This document shows positions 39,907 to 50,300 of a stretch of DNA of 64,000 nt, piece after piece. Position 1 is the first letter of the stretch. Each line of letters starts with the position of its first letter. This stretch comes from Osedax fenrisi (Eukaryota > Annelida > Polychaeta > Sabellida > Siboglinidae). A model generated the notes under the pieces. It ran no database searches and had not been told where the DNA came from. It saw only the letters and a list, made by a program, of their open reading frames with translations. The translations under genes and the position numbers were made by a program. The DNA lies in assembly GCA_964019155.1 (NCBI GenBank), contig OZ025243.1, forward strand, positions 11,933,444 through 11,997,443, given 5' to 3'.

Positions 39907-42032
39907 GTGTGCACTTATTATGTAGTTAATACTGATATAGTTATTACGCTATTAATACCGCACGCTTATAATCACTAGTATTGATGTCACTAATCAAGGT
40001 CATCACAAGGTCACCACTAACATTGATATTAGAATTGCTATCATTATCGTTGGCCTTCATCTGAACCAGTTGGTCGATGGCGTTATTATCCCCGATGTTG
40101 TAGGCACAATACCTAAGGGAGGGGTCAATCTCCTTGACCCGTTGGTGGTAACAATCAGACTCCTCTCTGGATATCTTCTCATAGATTAACCTGATGGAGG
40201 AGTTGGTGGATGAGACGAGAAGGAGGATAAAGATGATAATGGTGAGGAAGCTGATGATGATGATGATGATGATAGGGAGGAGGGAGATGAGGAGGATGGA
40301 TGATGATTTGGATGATGTGGATAAAGCTGATGATACCAGTAATTATCAGATAACTTAAATAAAAGAATACTTTTTTTGTTCCCAATATTGTTGTAACTAT
40401 AAGAACAAGTTATATACAAACTTTGATTCATTGTATAAATCAATGGCAACTTTCCACTGAGAGAGTTCAAATGCCAAGTTAGCTTTCATCCATGAGGAGT
40501 ATGCCTGTACAGGACGTGTATTCATTGATTATTTGTTATAAAGGTATCAGTTAAATGTAAGTTTAGCTAAATGTAATCTATTTATTGCATCATTTGATAA
40601 CATAAGCAATATTAAAATTATGCATATAAGCATTCACTGGTGATAGTGTTGTAAATATATAATACTATTAGAACCCTAATAATATATTCTAATGTATCTG
40701 ATATGTTCTATACATTATAATCATATGATATTATTCGTGGTAATTCAGCATATTTCATAATTAAGATGTAATGAAAAATGTATACTATATGTAAATAATC
40801 GAGTATTCCCTCAATACATTTCAATGCAGTCACACACAGACAATGTGATTCCACTGTCTCTATCCAATATCACATACACGATACTAGTACCAATACGATA
40901 GCCGGCACTATTAGGGTGTGACAGTTGTAGTATGGACAGTTAGACACATGGACAGTTAGACACATGGACAGTTGGACAGTTAGACACATGGACAGTCTAC
41001 CATTGTACTGTATCAACTGGGTGTCCACGTGTCCATCTGTCCTGCACTCCATTACTGTCACGGTCTACTAGTTTGTACCTTGGTCTCGAGCTTAGTCAGC
41101 GAATCACATTTCTGCGAGTCGTTGACCAGCTTGAAGAGAGTTATCGAGAGACAGACGGACTTCTTGAGCCGAGTGATCATGTGAAAACGTTTACGGGGTT
41201 CAGAGTTCGCTTCCGAGCGTAGTTGCATGGCGTAGGCCCACGCTCGCTCAGCTTCTATCAACAACAGGTACAGAAATCTGCGTGGTGTCGGTATTAGTAG
41301 TGTTAAACATTACTATATTAAATATTAGCTTTTATATTCAATACAAAATACGATTATTATAGATCTGTATAATATCTATTATATTGTTAAATATTGTATT
41401 GAATGACTAAATAAAAAATAAGTTAATACATTTTTAGTATATCACTATATTTCATATTAAATACATCTACTAATCTATTTATAGAACATAGGTCGCACCT
41501 ACACTTAAATGTGTTTAAACAAATAACAACTTTATCAACAACTACAAGGATGAATGACATATACATTGAACATATGTGTTGATACTACGTTGAGCTTTAA
41601 AGTGAACCTAAACACCTACTTATTTAGTTGAGCGTTATTCATATCGTCATAACTTACATACACTCTTGTTAATATATATATTATATATAAACGGTGCCAA
41701 ATAGAATAATAATTATAATAATGATATATATGTAATTATTAAAAATTAATCTATATCTTAAAAATATTAATATATAGATGTTTATAATATAAACTTTATA
41801 TATTATCATAATTATAATAAAATGATTAAATTCGAAAGTAAACAAGCTAACGGACATACATATTTCGCTCTAATCCCAAGTTCTCTCATGGTATGTACCT
41901 TACATCTGTGAGATTCTCTTCGGTAACCTTCTTCGGCACTACTTTATGCTTGGTGCCTTGGGGGAAGTGCAAAGACTTGCGGATACGCGCCATTCTCCTC
42001 GAGCAGTATTGCCTAGCAACGGTACGAGGTAA
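31501..42032 (-). CDS. SRP68: Signal recognition particle subunit SRP68, 12 in-phase exons
   Basis: SRP68 binds SRP RNA and pairs with SRP72 in the particle that targets nascent secretory proteins to the ER. The joined exons give 563 residues plus stop, against about 627 in human. Order and content match throughout: YCSRRMARIRKSLHF and KKVTEENLTD (RNA-binding N-terminal part), IEAERAWAYAMQLRSEANSE and PRKRFHMITRLKK, WKVAIDLYNESK, RYCAYNIGDNNAIDQL, KPQDVARLYDIICQ, CYYMAITHSYNNRW, then the C-terminal SRP72-binding end PPAFQIIPSKPLFFDVA and GMMKGLLGWN. Every junction preserves phase, so the gene looks intact and functional. Introns range from about 60 bp to 4 kb and carry MITEs and minisatellites. 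Whether one or two more exons lie upstream is discussed separately. It converges on the plus-strand membrane-protein gene. Confidence 0.95.
31922..32094. repeat. 25-bp minisatellite, seven units
   Basis: Unit actataatattaccatgaca accct. Six copies are virtually identical and the last is diverged. Located in the last SRP68 intron. The near identity implies recent expansion. Confidence 0.95.
32737..32871 (-). CDS. SRP68: SRP68 exon 11
   Basis: Phase 0-0; encodes ELMQELDTLKKDLESSGYSV, then HAQSILSSES. It aligns with the human region DVQELITQVRSEKCSLQAAA. Donor TTG|GTTATT. Confidence 0.9.
33125..33260 (-). CDS. SRP68: SRP68 exon 10
   Basis: Phase 2 to 0; encodes CYYMAITHSYNNRWRESLAL, then FNRTKDYIVV. 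This is the TPR-like repeat corresponding to human CFFIAQSYVLVKKWSEALVL. Donor AAA|GTTTAT. Confidence 0.95.
33323..33417 (-). CDS. SRP68: SRP68 exon 9
   Basis: Phase 0 to 2; encodes NYNELLGMQAIRMDEDLALC, then LANKISVYTSL. The intron to exon 10 is only about 62 bp, and its donor is AG|GTTCTC. The homologous sequence on both sides fixes the junction. Confidence 0.9.
33479..33534 (-). CDS. SRP68: SRP68 exon 8
   Basis: Phase 1 to 0; encodes KKLAKPQDVARLYDIICQ, matching human PRPQDLIRLYDIILQ. Canonical ends: acceptor ttatttacag, donor CAG|GTAAGT. Confidence 0.95.
34069..34213 (-). CDS. SRP68: SRP68 exon 7
   Basis: Phase 0 to 1; encodes QSGNDETTETVSNGVYLYTY, then VLYLRLTSTAERNLLLCKHL. It matches human KVSNLQYLHSYLTYIKLSTA. 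Donor G|GTTGGT. Confidence 0.9.
34343..34930. mobile_element. TTAA-flanked inverted-repeat element, 588 bp
   Basis: The ends are ttaaggggacgcgataccat and, inverted, ttaaggggacacgataccat. TTAA at each end is the piggyBac-type target duplication. No coding frame. Lies in an SRP68 intron. Confidence 0.8.
34931..38261. other. SRP68 intron, mostly AT-rich filler
   Basis: Holds the inverted-repeat element at 36.1-36.6 kb. The blocks at 36690-36740 and 36930-36965 (tggtaatagaatatattaaa) are diverged direct copies. No exon is seen. Confidence 0.45.
36094..36561. mobile_element. MITE-like inverted-repeat element, about 468 bp
   Basis: The left arm ccaaagattttctgaaggaa agatataacact is mirrored at the right as agtgttatatctttgcttcg caaaatctttg. 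Arms are about 36 bp with few mismatches; non-coding interior. Confidence 0.75.
38262..38414 (-). CDS. SRP68: SRP68 exon 6
   Basis: Phase 0-0, 51 codons; encodes VRMLLIAMKNHETDIKKSDN, then LLKDVIEAQNSLKDELIKED. It matches human VRIFLLGLADNEAAIVQAES and the following helix. Donor GTTAGT. Confidence 0.95.
39209..39283 (-). CDS. SRP68: SRP68 exon 5
   Basis: 75 nt, phase 0-0; encodes LILKTREKLASTMVETTWRE, then RCIP. It matches human TRAKQAATMSEVEWRGRTVP. Donor GTAAGG. Confidence 0.95.
39852..39905. repeat. (TA)n microsatellite
   Basis: TA run 54 nt downstream of the SRP68 exon 4 donor. Confidence 0.9.
39959..40190 (-). CDS. SRP68: SRP68 exon 4
   Basis: Phase 2 to 0; encodes LIYEKISREESDCYHQRVKE, then DPSLRYCAYNIGDNNAIDQL. 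An Asn/Asp/Ser-rich spacer follows (KANDNDSNSNINV). Human SRP68 has RYCAYNIGDQSAINEL at this point. Donor GCG|GTATTA. Confidence 0.95.
40422..40504 (-). CDS. SRP68: SRP68 exon 3
   Basis: Phase 0 to 2; encodes AYSSWMKANLAFELSQWKVA, then IDLYNES. It matches human AYTAYLSGMLRFEHQEWKAA. Donor AA|GTTTGT; the next exon completes the Lys codon. Confidence 0.95.
40918..41000. repeat. 16-bp tandem repeat, about five units
   Basis: Unit gacagttagacacatg, with one truncated copy. Lies in the SRP68 intron just downstream of exon 2. Confidence 0.9.
41079..41277 (-). CDS. SRP68: SRP68 exon 2
   Basis: Phase 2 to 0; encodes LLIEAERAWAYAMQLRSEAN, then SEPRKRFHMITRLKKSVCLS. Almost identical to human DAERAWSYAMQLKQEANTEP. 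Basic RNA-binding stretch. Donor AAG|GTACAA. Confidence 0.97.
41899..42032 (-). CDS. SRP68: SRP68 exon 1 of the secure model
   Basis: Encodes RTVARQYCSRRMARIRKSLH, then GTKHKVVPKKVTEENLTD. It corresponds to human YCSRRQRRLRKTLNFKMGNR. The downstream junction uses AG|GTACAT, not the nearby GTAAGG; only the former keeps phase and rebuilds LTDVRFLYLLL. The upstream acceptor (gcctag) is in phase 0, so more N-terminal sequence lies upstream, although the Met in MARIRK could also start translation. Confidence 0.9.
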
Positions 42033-42068
42033 CTAGGCAATACATATAAGTTATCTTCGCATTTAATT

Positions 42069-42154
42069 ATTGTTATTGTTATATTGGGAGTCCTTTCATC
42101 CTATCCAGGGACTTAGATGAAGCTTTCACAACCATATGGCTCTAATATCATATG
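42069..42154 (-). mobile_element. Truncated SINE (3' part only)
   Basis: It keeps the conserved tail 'gtccctggataggatgaaag' region and the terminal (AATAAC)n of the tRNA-derived SINE, but lacks the tRNA head. Confidence 0.85.
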
Positions 42155-42279
42155 ACCATATTTAGGTTAACAAATACTCATTCATTAATGTATTATTGTA
42201 TGATAATACTATGTAGCGAGCATTAAATAATGATATAATATAATATAAGGAGTGATATTTCGTAAATAATGGATCTATC

Positions 42280-42920
42280 TTAAGGGGATCCCGCACACAA
42301 CACGCAATTTGCCAATTTCGTGTATAAATAAATAGGAAAAAAATAGGTCCACTAAAAAAAATAGAACTGATATTCTATTCATTCAATTGACCTACTTTTT
42401 TTTGTAATGTATTCATAACATATACATGTATAGGAAAATAGAAAGTTATTTTTAATATTATTATTTATTATATTATATATATCTAAATTAAAAATTAGCG
42501 ATACTAAAATGATGGTATTTCTATAGAAATTATCATTTTATACAATGAATTCTATATATTTTATTAATTATCTCTCTATTTTACTATTCACATAATTAAA
42601 TTAAATTTAAATAATAAAAAAATAATATTATAATTATAATAGTTTTTATGTTCTATATTTTTGAATGCACATACCTAGCGCGAAATAATTATTCTGAGAA
42701 AACAGCGTTTGAAGTTGTACAGCATAAAAATGTAATATTGAATAGTATATAAGATAGCATTATCTTATCATCATAATACACATTTTTATGCCATTTCTAG
42801 ACTGAATTCATGTCTAATTTTTTACAGATACTAAAAAACACTACCATAAGTATTATTATGCAATAAAAAAATATAAAAAAAATAAATTATCATCAATTTA
42901 AATGTGCGGGATCCCCTTAA
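42280..42920. mobile_element. TTAA-flanked inverted-repeat element, 641 bp
   Basis: The ends are ttaaggggatcccgcacaca and, inverted, ttaaggggatcccgcacatt: 18 of 20 identical, with TTAA at both ends. Non-coding. It shares the TTAAGGGG start with the 34.3-kb element but not its inner sequence. Confidence 0.85.
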
Positions 42921-42958
42921 CCGTAACACTATAAAGAGTTAGATATATTTAAATATTA

Positions 42959-43497
42959 TTGAAATTACAATTTATAAATGCATCTATCTATTTACATACA
43001 CAATCTCAAGATATATACACTAAGTGTGAATGTGTATGCATATGTGTATACTGGGTGTATATGTGGGTGAGTATGTGGGTGAGGGCGAGTGTAACCTGTA
43101 TCTCTGATAATCACCGTGACGCATACCATGTTGGGATTGAGAATCTTTTATTATTTTCAATACTATAATTGAGTAATGTTATGTAATACATTATATAATA
43201 TAATATAATAATATAATATAATATAATATAATATATATATTAATTAATTATGATAAATTAATTAAATAACAAGAGTTATGTATACTTTTATGTATATTTT
43301 TTTACTTATAGAATGAAAGAAATATTTGTCATGAATATTAATTAAAAAGTAGGAGAAATTATAGTAATAGTTAAATAACATGATCTAAAGTAAAAATAGT
43401 ATTATTTTGTATATGTACTTGCATTTCCTATATTTAAAACAATTATACAATTATTATATAAATGATGACTATAATTAAGTCCTTAAATCTATCTTAC
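42959..43497. other. Spacer without recognisable gene
   Basis: It holds GT-rich simple sequence (about 43020-43090) and (ATAAT)n near 43190-43235. Confidence 0.5.
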
Positions 43498-43587
43498 ATT
43501 GTAATAGCGGTATGCTCTGGATTTGAACTTATACTCGCTACTGTCAGCTATATCGTCTAATTCAATAAACGTCTGAATGGAAATTAT
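43498..43587 (-). CDS. SRP68: Possible 5' exon of SRP68
   Basis: Bounded by acceptor cgtgtag (or attcag at 43572) and donor AAT|GTAAGA, phase 0-0, in phase with the 42032 exon. It encodes FIELDDIADSSEYKFKSRAY, then RYYN. Position and length suit the start of human SRP68 (SLEILQIIKE...FQRYR), but the residue match is weak. Confidence 0.45.
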
Positions 43588-44134
43588 CTACACGAAAGGC
43601 TTATTTGTAAGTTATATAAATATGAGTACATAATACAGATTATGCATAGAAAAGATTTATCATCTATGCAATATAATGTATACTATACATTGTATAGTAT
43701 TTCTCACCACTGCTGGCAGTAATATAAAAATCATTGAAATAGATTTAGGTTTGACGCGGTTTCTATAAAAAGATGTTTTCGTTGTTCCATTAAATGACAT
43801 GAACTATAAGTTAGCTTTTACTAGCCACATAGATATTTATTCCATTTAAAACCACCATATCCTACTACTTTCTTATATATTAGTGACACGTAATTTTCAT
43901 CATATTAATAATAATTTAAAACATTATTTTAAAATTTAAAATGGTAGTTTGATCATAATTTACATTATAAATAACACATTTTTCCAAAAATGTAACCTAT
44001 GTATTTGGCGCTGTTCATTTTTATGTGTACAAAATAGAATGACATGATTTCGCTTACATTTTTGTATATAATATACGCTTACATATACAAATCTATACGG
44101 CTATATATAAAAATATATAAGCCTATAAGTATCA

Positions 44135-44800
44135 ACAGAACTTTACGATAAAAGGACACTTTCGACGAACATCGATGTCCGTCGATGGTTATGTTTATTT
44201 GATTGCATTGTATTTTAGCATATAAGATTAACTTTACGATCGACGCACATCTGTATATATAATACAATACAATCAAGTGAACTTAATGATCGACGGACAT
44301 AGATTTCCATATTATAGCATATCAGATTAACGGATTATGGTCAAAAGCTTCGTGAGTGATGCGCGATTTGAATGCCGGCAAACTTGTTTATTCGAATTAG
44401 TGATTTTAAAAATAGCGTATGATTGGCCATTATAATTAGCGTATGTCTATTTATAGGCTATCATACATGCATTGGATTATTATTAAATTAATGATTAACA
44501 TATATATATATGTGTTTTATAGGCTAACTCGGGATGTAATGCAGATACAAAATCCTAGAAATATAAAAACTAAACCCAAACAAACCAAACTAAACCAGTG
44601 AAAATAACTAAAACTAAAAATATTAATATTGTACAAACAAAAATAGGCTATTATAAATTCACTAATTCGAATAAACAATTGCTAAAACAATTACAAAAAT
44701 AAAGCTTTCAAATCGCGCATCAATAGTGAAGCTTTTACCAGGTACCAGATTAACTTTACGATCGATGTCCGTCGAATTTGTCCATTGATCCGCCATTAAA
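44135..44800. repeat. Diverged repeat block, copy 1, with a nested element
   Basis: The sequence 'agattaactttacgatcgac' and its relatives occur several times. The block 44135-44336 is a diverged direct copy of 46185-46395. It is interrupted by the inverted-repeat element at 44340-44740. Confidence 0.65.
44340..44740. mobile_element. MITE-like inverted-repeat element nested in the repeat block
   Basis: The left arm tcaaaagcttcgtgagtgat gcgcgatttgaa is answered by ttcaaatcgcgcatcaatag tgaagctttt. A second inner pair is tgtttattcgaattagtga / tcactaattcgaataaaca. Confidence 0.75.
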
Positions 44801-45165
44801 TCTTACTTTATAAACTTATTTAATAAATTTAAGTTAATTTAGTATTAAATTTTAAGTTTAAACTTATTTAATGATTTTAAGTAATTATTAAAATACGGCT
44901 TTTTTCGGTAAGCACCGGCTAGTTGTTATGCTCAAAATTAATATGATATTATATGTTATTATAATACAAAAATAATATTTCATCTTAGATATATCAGAAA
45001 TTATATTTAAATCAAGCCATATTCAATATGATATTGTAACAATATGGCTTATTTTAACACTCATTTTTAGATTTTAACAAATAATTTAATTGTAATTCTT
45101 CTTTTAAATATATAACAATATTTAAATTAAATTGTAATAGTAATAAATGACAACATTTATATTAC

Positions 45166-45256
45166 CTGGTAGCGTATTAATCATTTTTACATCAATGGGA
45201 GTATCCATTTCTTCTTCATTTGAGATTTCATTATTTAAATCAGCCAAAGGTGCCAT
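45166..45256 (-). CDS. Possible first exon upstream of SRP68
   Basis: Starts with ATG; encodes MAPLADLNNEISNEEEMDTP, then IDVKMINTLP, and ends CCAG|GTAATA in phase 1. That phase does not fit the 43.5-kb exon; a donor at ATT GAT|GTAAAA would. It could be the SRP68 start or a chance frame. Confidence 0.3.
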
Positions 45257-45674
45257 TTTGACAACACGATATTTTGTAATCTTTGATTTTCAAATCATTG
45301 ATAAATAAGATATTTTTAAATTTTTTTAGTATTTTAAATTAATTTTTATATAATATTTAATTCCTTATTTATATAATTATTAATACTTAATTATATTTTG
45401 TAATTTATAGTATAATATGAATTGATTTTTATATATTTATTTTTCATTAATTTAAAGACAATTTGTAAATCAATATTTAACTTTATAAGCTAGTTTAAAT
45501 ACAAATTTGTATATGAATTATTATTATTACAATTTTTAAGAAACTGATATAAAGCAACGTTAGATATTAAAGTATACATTAAGAATATAATTCATACATT
45601 ATATTAATTCATTCATATTTAATTATAATAATGATTATGATAAATATTATCATAATCATTATGAAAATGGGAGA

Positions 45675-45750
45675 CGATTAAAAAGGACAAGCTGGGGGTT
45701 AGAGGTTACATTTTAAATGCGAGTTAATAGTATATATATAATATATAATG

Positions 45751-45805
<55 letters not shown>

Positions 45806-45940
45806 GTATTGATTTGTGGCCCACACATTTTGTGGGTTAGATTGTTTAATTGGTTTAGTTTTTTTCTGTTTGATTTTTTAGCTGCATTACTGTAATGATG
45901 TAAGTGAGCCTATAAAAACAAAACTTGTCCTTTTTAATCG
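45675..45940. mobile_element. Small inverted-repeat element with (TA)n core
   Basis: Termini cgattaaaaaggacaag and cttgtcctttttaatcg are perfect inverted repeats of 17 bp. About 266 bp overall, with a (TA)n tract inside (about 45759-45802). Confidence 0.75.
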
Positions 45941-46184
45941 TAATCCATTATATTTATTATTGATTATTAAATTTAGTTAAATAAGTTATTTAATGTTAAT
46001 ATCATATTTAATATAATTTTTAATTTAATAATAAAATATATTTAATAATTTAAATAATATCATAATTATGAAATTTTAATTAACATTATATAACTTATTT
46101 AATAAATTTGACAATCAAGTTTTTTATATTATAATGATTATCATTATGATATAATGATACAAATCCAGTGGGATCAAATGAACT

Positions 46185-46395
46185 TTGCGATCAACTGACA
46201 AATTCGACGGACATCGATGTCCTTCGATCGTAAAGTTAATTTTATTTTATTAAATTTTAGCACATAAGATTAAATTTACGATCGACTGATATATGTACAT
46301 AAAATACAATAAAATCTAGTGCACTTAATGATAGACGTACATCGATTTCCATAGTATAGAATATCAGATTAACTTTACGATCAACGGACGAAACT
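46185..46395. repeat. Diverged repeat block, copy 2
   Basis: Direct copy of 44135-44336; both contain 'gacatcgatgtcc', 'agattaa.tttacgatcgac' and 'atttccat.......atcagattaa' in the same order. Confidence 0.7.
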
Positions 46396-46489
46396 ACCCT
46401 TAAACTCTGCTATACCCGCATCTCTTTGCCCTAACTTCCTATGCTAAACCATTAAAACCGTCAATACCTCACATTATGCCTCCTAACAA

Positions 46490-46799
46490 ACTGCCTGTGT
46501 GGCTCAGTGGCTAAGGCGTCAGACACACAAGCAGTAGGACACGGGTTCGAGCCTCGTCCGGACCATTAATTAATTTTATAAAATGTGTCTTAAAATATTA
46601 TTTAGAAGTGATCTTATATAATTGTGTATAAATAAATGATCGGCTCTCGTTAAAACCATGGATGCCTTAACATGAGAGCGGCTTCGAAGGGACATTAGAG
46701 ACATATATGGTTATAAGTGAAAACTTCATCTAAGTTCCTGGATGGGATGAAATGACTCCACCAAATAAAAATAACAATAACAATAACAATAACAATACA
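46490..46799 (+). mobile_element. tRNA-derived SINE, full length
   Basis: The tRNA-like head begins ctgcctgtgtggctcagtgg with ctaaggcgtcagacac, and its B box is gggttcgagcctc; it ends 'gtccggac'. The body carries 'cttcgaagggacattagaga', and the 3' end is (AATAAC)n. It is the best-preserved of the four copies and the reference for the family. Confidence 0.92.
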
Positions 46800-47057
46800 A
46801 ATTGAAGAACTACCTTCTTGCACACAACTTCTAAATGTGATCACATTGAATCATTTTGTTTTTCAACTTTATTCTATTGTTTAAATATACTTTAGTCTGT
46901 ACTCTATATCACTATTATATGTTAAACCTAACTCTATTATTGTATTTTACATCATAAGAAGTTTATAAATTACATTTGTTTAAATAAATTATCAATATAT
47001 ATATATACATATACATATAGATTTATATATTAATTTATTATTTCTAGTGATAACGAC

Positions 47058-47180
47058 ATGGAAGATTGTTATAGGATTCACTACGCTTGTGAACTTGGTG
47101 ATCAAACCATCGTCGAACAATTATTGGATAACGGAATTCACGTAGACATCTGCGATGATTATTGTACTACGCCTCTGCAG
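47058..47180 (+). CDS. ANKS6: ANKS6 exon 1 in window
   Basis: 41 codons, phase 0 exit at CAG|GTCAAT. Encodes MEDCYRIHYACELGDQTIVE, then QLLDNGIHVDICDDYCTTPL: one ankyrin repeat and the start of the next. Confidence 0.88.
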
Positions 47181-47211
47181 GTCAATATTATACCCACAAA
47201 TACATATATAT

Positions 47212-47303
<92 letters not shown>

Positions 47304-50300
47304 GTGTGTGTATTTGTGTGTTTGTGGGTATAATTATATATAATATATATATAATAATAATAATCATTTATTAGAGTTAGTATGAATTGTATCTCAATAT
47401 GATACCTTTTAGAAGGACAAAGTTATGGCATAATTTTTATTTTTATTTATAATTATTATAACTATATCGTTATACAATTTCTAATACATTATTTTAATCA
47501 TATTATTTATATTTAAATAATAAATATCTAGTATAAAAGAATATTTCTCTGAAAATAAGATATCATATTGTCTATTGTTGATCCTATAGTCAATAATCCT
47601 GTATATATATATAATTATTAATAAGGATATATTTTTTTTATAAATATGAATATAATATATTCAATATACATATAAAAAGTTTTATTATTGTATATTTGTT
47701 TTACATTAATAATATGTTATAATAACAATATGTTATGAACGCACATATATTACCATTCCGACTACCATGTTTCACATTAAATATACGTATTAATATCTTC
47801 GCATAAATATATGTATTAAAAAACTTCATTACAGTACATCTGTGTTTTATCATGAATAATAAAGAGTAATGCTAACACTATTACACGAACGTAAACCTAT
47901 ATTATCACTCCCACCACTAGGTGGCTGCAGCTAACGGCCACGTCGAAGTAGTACGCCTCCTGCTGATGAGGGGCGCCACTCTAGACGAGTGCAACATCCT
48001 CGGCTGGACCGCCCTGCTTCACGCTTGTCGCTACGGACATCTCACTGTCGTGTTGAGTCTACTTCAGAATCAGGTCACAACCAATCAGAATCTAGCTAGT
48101 TAGGAGATGTGATATGAAGTGTAGTGGTGTAATGAGGTGTAGCTATCCACCAATCATGGTGAGCCGCTTGAGTATATCTAATCAACTACTTTGCTTAGAG
48201 GTATCTCTTTAATTATCTCCTGCAGATTGTATTTAGTTAGCATGCAAATAATATAATTTATTTTAAACTATTTATATACGAATATAATTAAACAATTATA
48301 TTCACTTATTTATGTAATATTGTAATGCAATTGTAGAGAATATTTATTTTATGGTAATGATTACCAGAAATTTCATTTTATATTTGTATTTTAAATAACT
48401 TAGAAGTAAATAATCAAAGCCGTGACTTTATATTATTTGTTTTGATATAGAAATTAATATCGTTATTTAATAATAAAACGTATTAAAATTTTTCAATAAT
48501 CACCAAAATTTACCTATTTTTGAAAAATAATTTCAATAATAAAATTCTCTATCATCAGACAAATAATTATAATAACTAAATCCTTAATATTACATTTAAC
48601 CACAATGAATCTTCACGTATCATCTCCTAAACACCATTCATCTTCATGTATCATCTATATCCTAACCCCAACTACACCTCATAGCATACCTCTTAACCCC
48701 CACTAAACCTCGTATCATTATGCATAACCACCGCCACTAATATCAACTGTTTTTGCATTTATTGATTTTTTTATTATTTATCTTTACATTGCCTATACAG
48801 TTTTAACATATATCTCACATATTGAAGTGTCAACATAAACGATTACAATTACATGACAGACGGACATAAACATACGAACACGTCTCGGGGTGTCAGCATT
48901 GATGTTAGCATCTCGTGGAGGTCACCTTGCCCTCTGCAAATGTCTGATGGATGCTGGACATACAGCGGCCGCAGAACCACTGGACGTCAGGGGCGTTGAT
49001 GAAGTGGCTACATGCGAGTTCAACAGCGTCATGGTTCACCCCCTCTCTCGTATTAGACTACTACTGTATTTCCTGTAATGTATGTTAATATTAGCATCTC
49101 GCAACTGTCAACAAACAACGAGTCCATAATTATCAGGGTAGTTATTTTTTTAGGTTTTTTTAAAAACAACCAACAAAACCGATTTATTTGGTTTTTTTTC
49201 TGAAGAATATTGCTTTTTTTATTTATTAAATAATTGTTATTAATAAATTGTTATAGTGAATGTTATTTGTAATAAATACTTCTGTAGATATATGATTATT
49301 ATTAGATATTTCGTGTATATTATATTAAGAAGTATTATGGTATAATTTATACAAGGATTCAGTAAATTCTATCCAAATTATTTTTTTCTTTCGGCCAGGC
49401 TTGTTTATTAAATGAATACATTTATATAATACACATAATATATTCTATTATTAATAATATTGATACCAAGGTTTGCTGATTTGTTATTGTTTTTGTTTTG
49501 GTTTTTTTGATTATTTGAATTTTTTAACTGCCTTAAATAATTTAAAATTATACTAACAACTAATTTATATATAATTTATAATATATACTACATTTTCATT
49601 TTTAATATTAATTTATGTCATCAATTTTGTACACTAATTTTGTTTATTTGTGAAGATATTTGTTTTTATTAATTAAATAATTTGTATAAAATAATAAATA
49701 ATAAATTAATATTATGTGTGAAGATATAATATCGTAAAATAACGTAAATTATTATTAATATTATTATACATTATATAATTTATATAATTATTATTATATA
49801 TATATACTATTATTATTAATATTGATACTAATATTAAATGATATAATATTGAAATTAATATATTTATCAATAATTTTACATACAATTATCAAAAAACCCA
49901 AATAAACCAAAAAAAGCCGATTCTAAAAAAACCGAACATCAATGAAAAGTATAGATTATTGGGTAAGCGATTATACATAGTATCTGAGACCCAAATTCTG
50001 AGTATACACATATCTAGCAGCCCTATTATAATAAGTCGGCTTAGTAAATATATATATATAAATAAATAAATATATATAGCTATAGCTATACCATCATTGT
50101 CATGGCTAACTGGTAGCATGCAATCAATATATTCTGGCATTTAATATTAGGGAATTCATGTGGCGTTTCTTTGTATTGCAATCTAATTATAATACCAATA
50201 TGCAGACATTTATAGTTAGATTACAATATACAGCCAATTGTTGATATATCGTGTCATTTATAACATATATATGGTTAACCCTTTGCATCCAAACTATTGA

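Noticed and set aside
40179..40385. Minus ORFs rich in His/Ser
   Set aside because: They run from the SRP68 exon 4 acceptor region into intron simple sequence (gatgatgatg); the SRP68 frame is different.
46490..46560. A tRNA gene
   Set aside because: The A-box- and B-box-like sequence is the head of the SINE; it continues into the SINE body and the same head recurs, mutated, in other copies. No proper anticodon stem could be drawn.
47155..47374. ORFs of repeated YIYIYI
   Set aside because: Translation of a (TA)n microsatellite; the same applies at 9593, 14166, 22465, 29057 and 58191.
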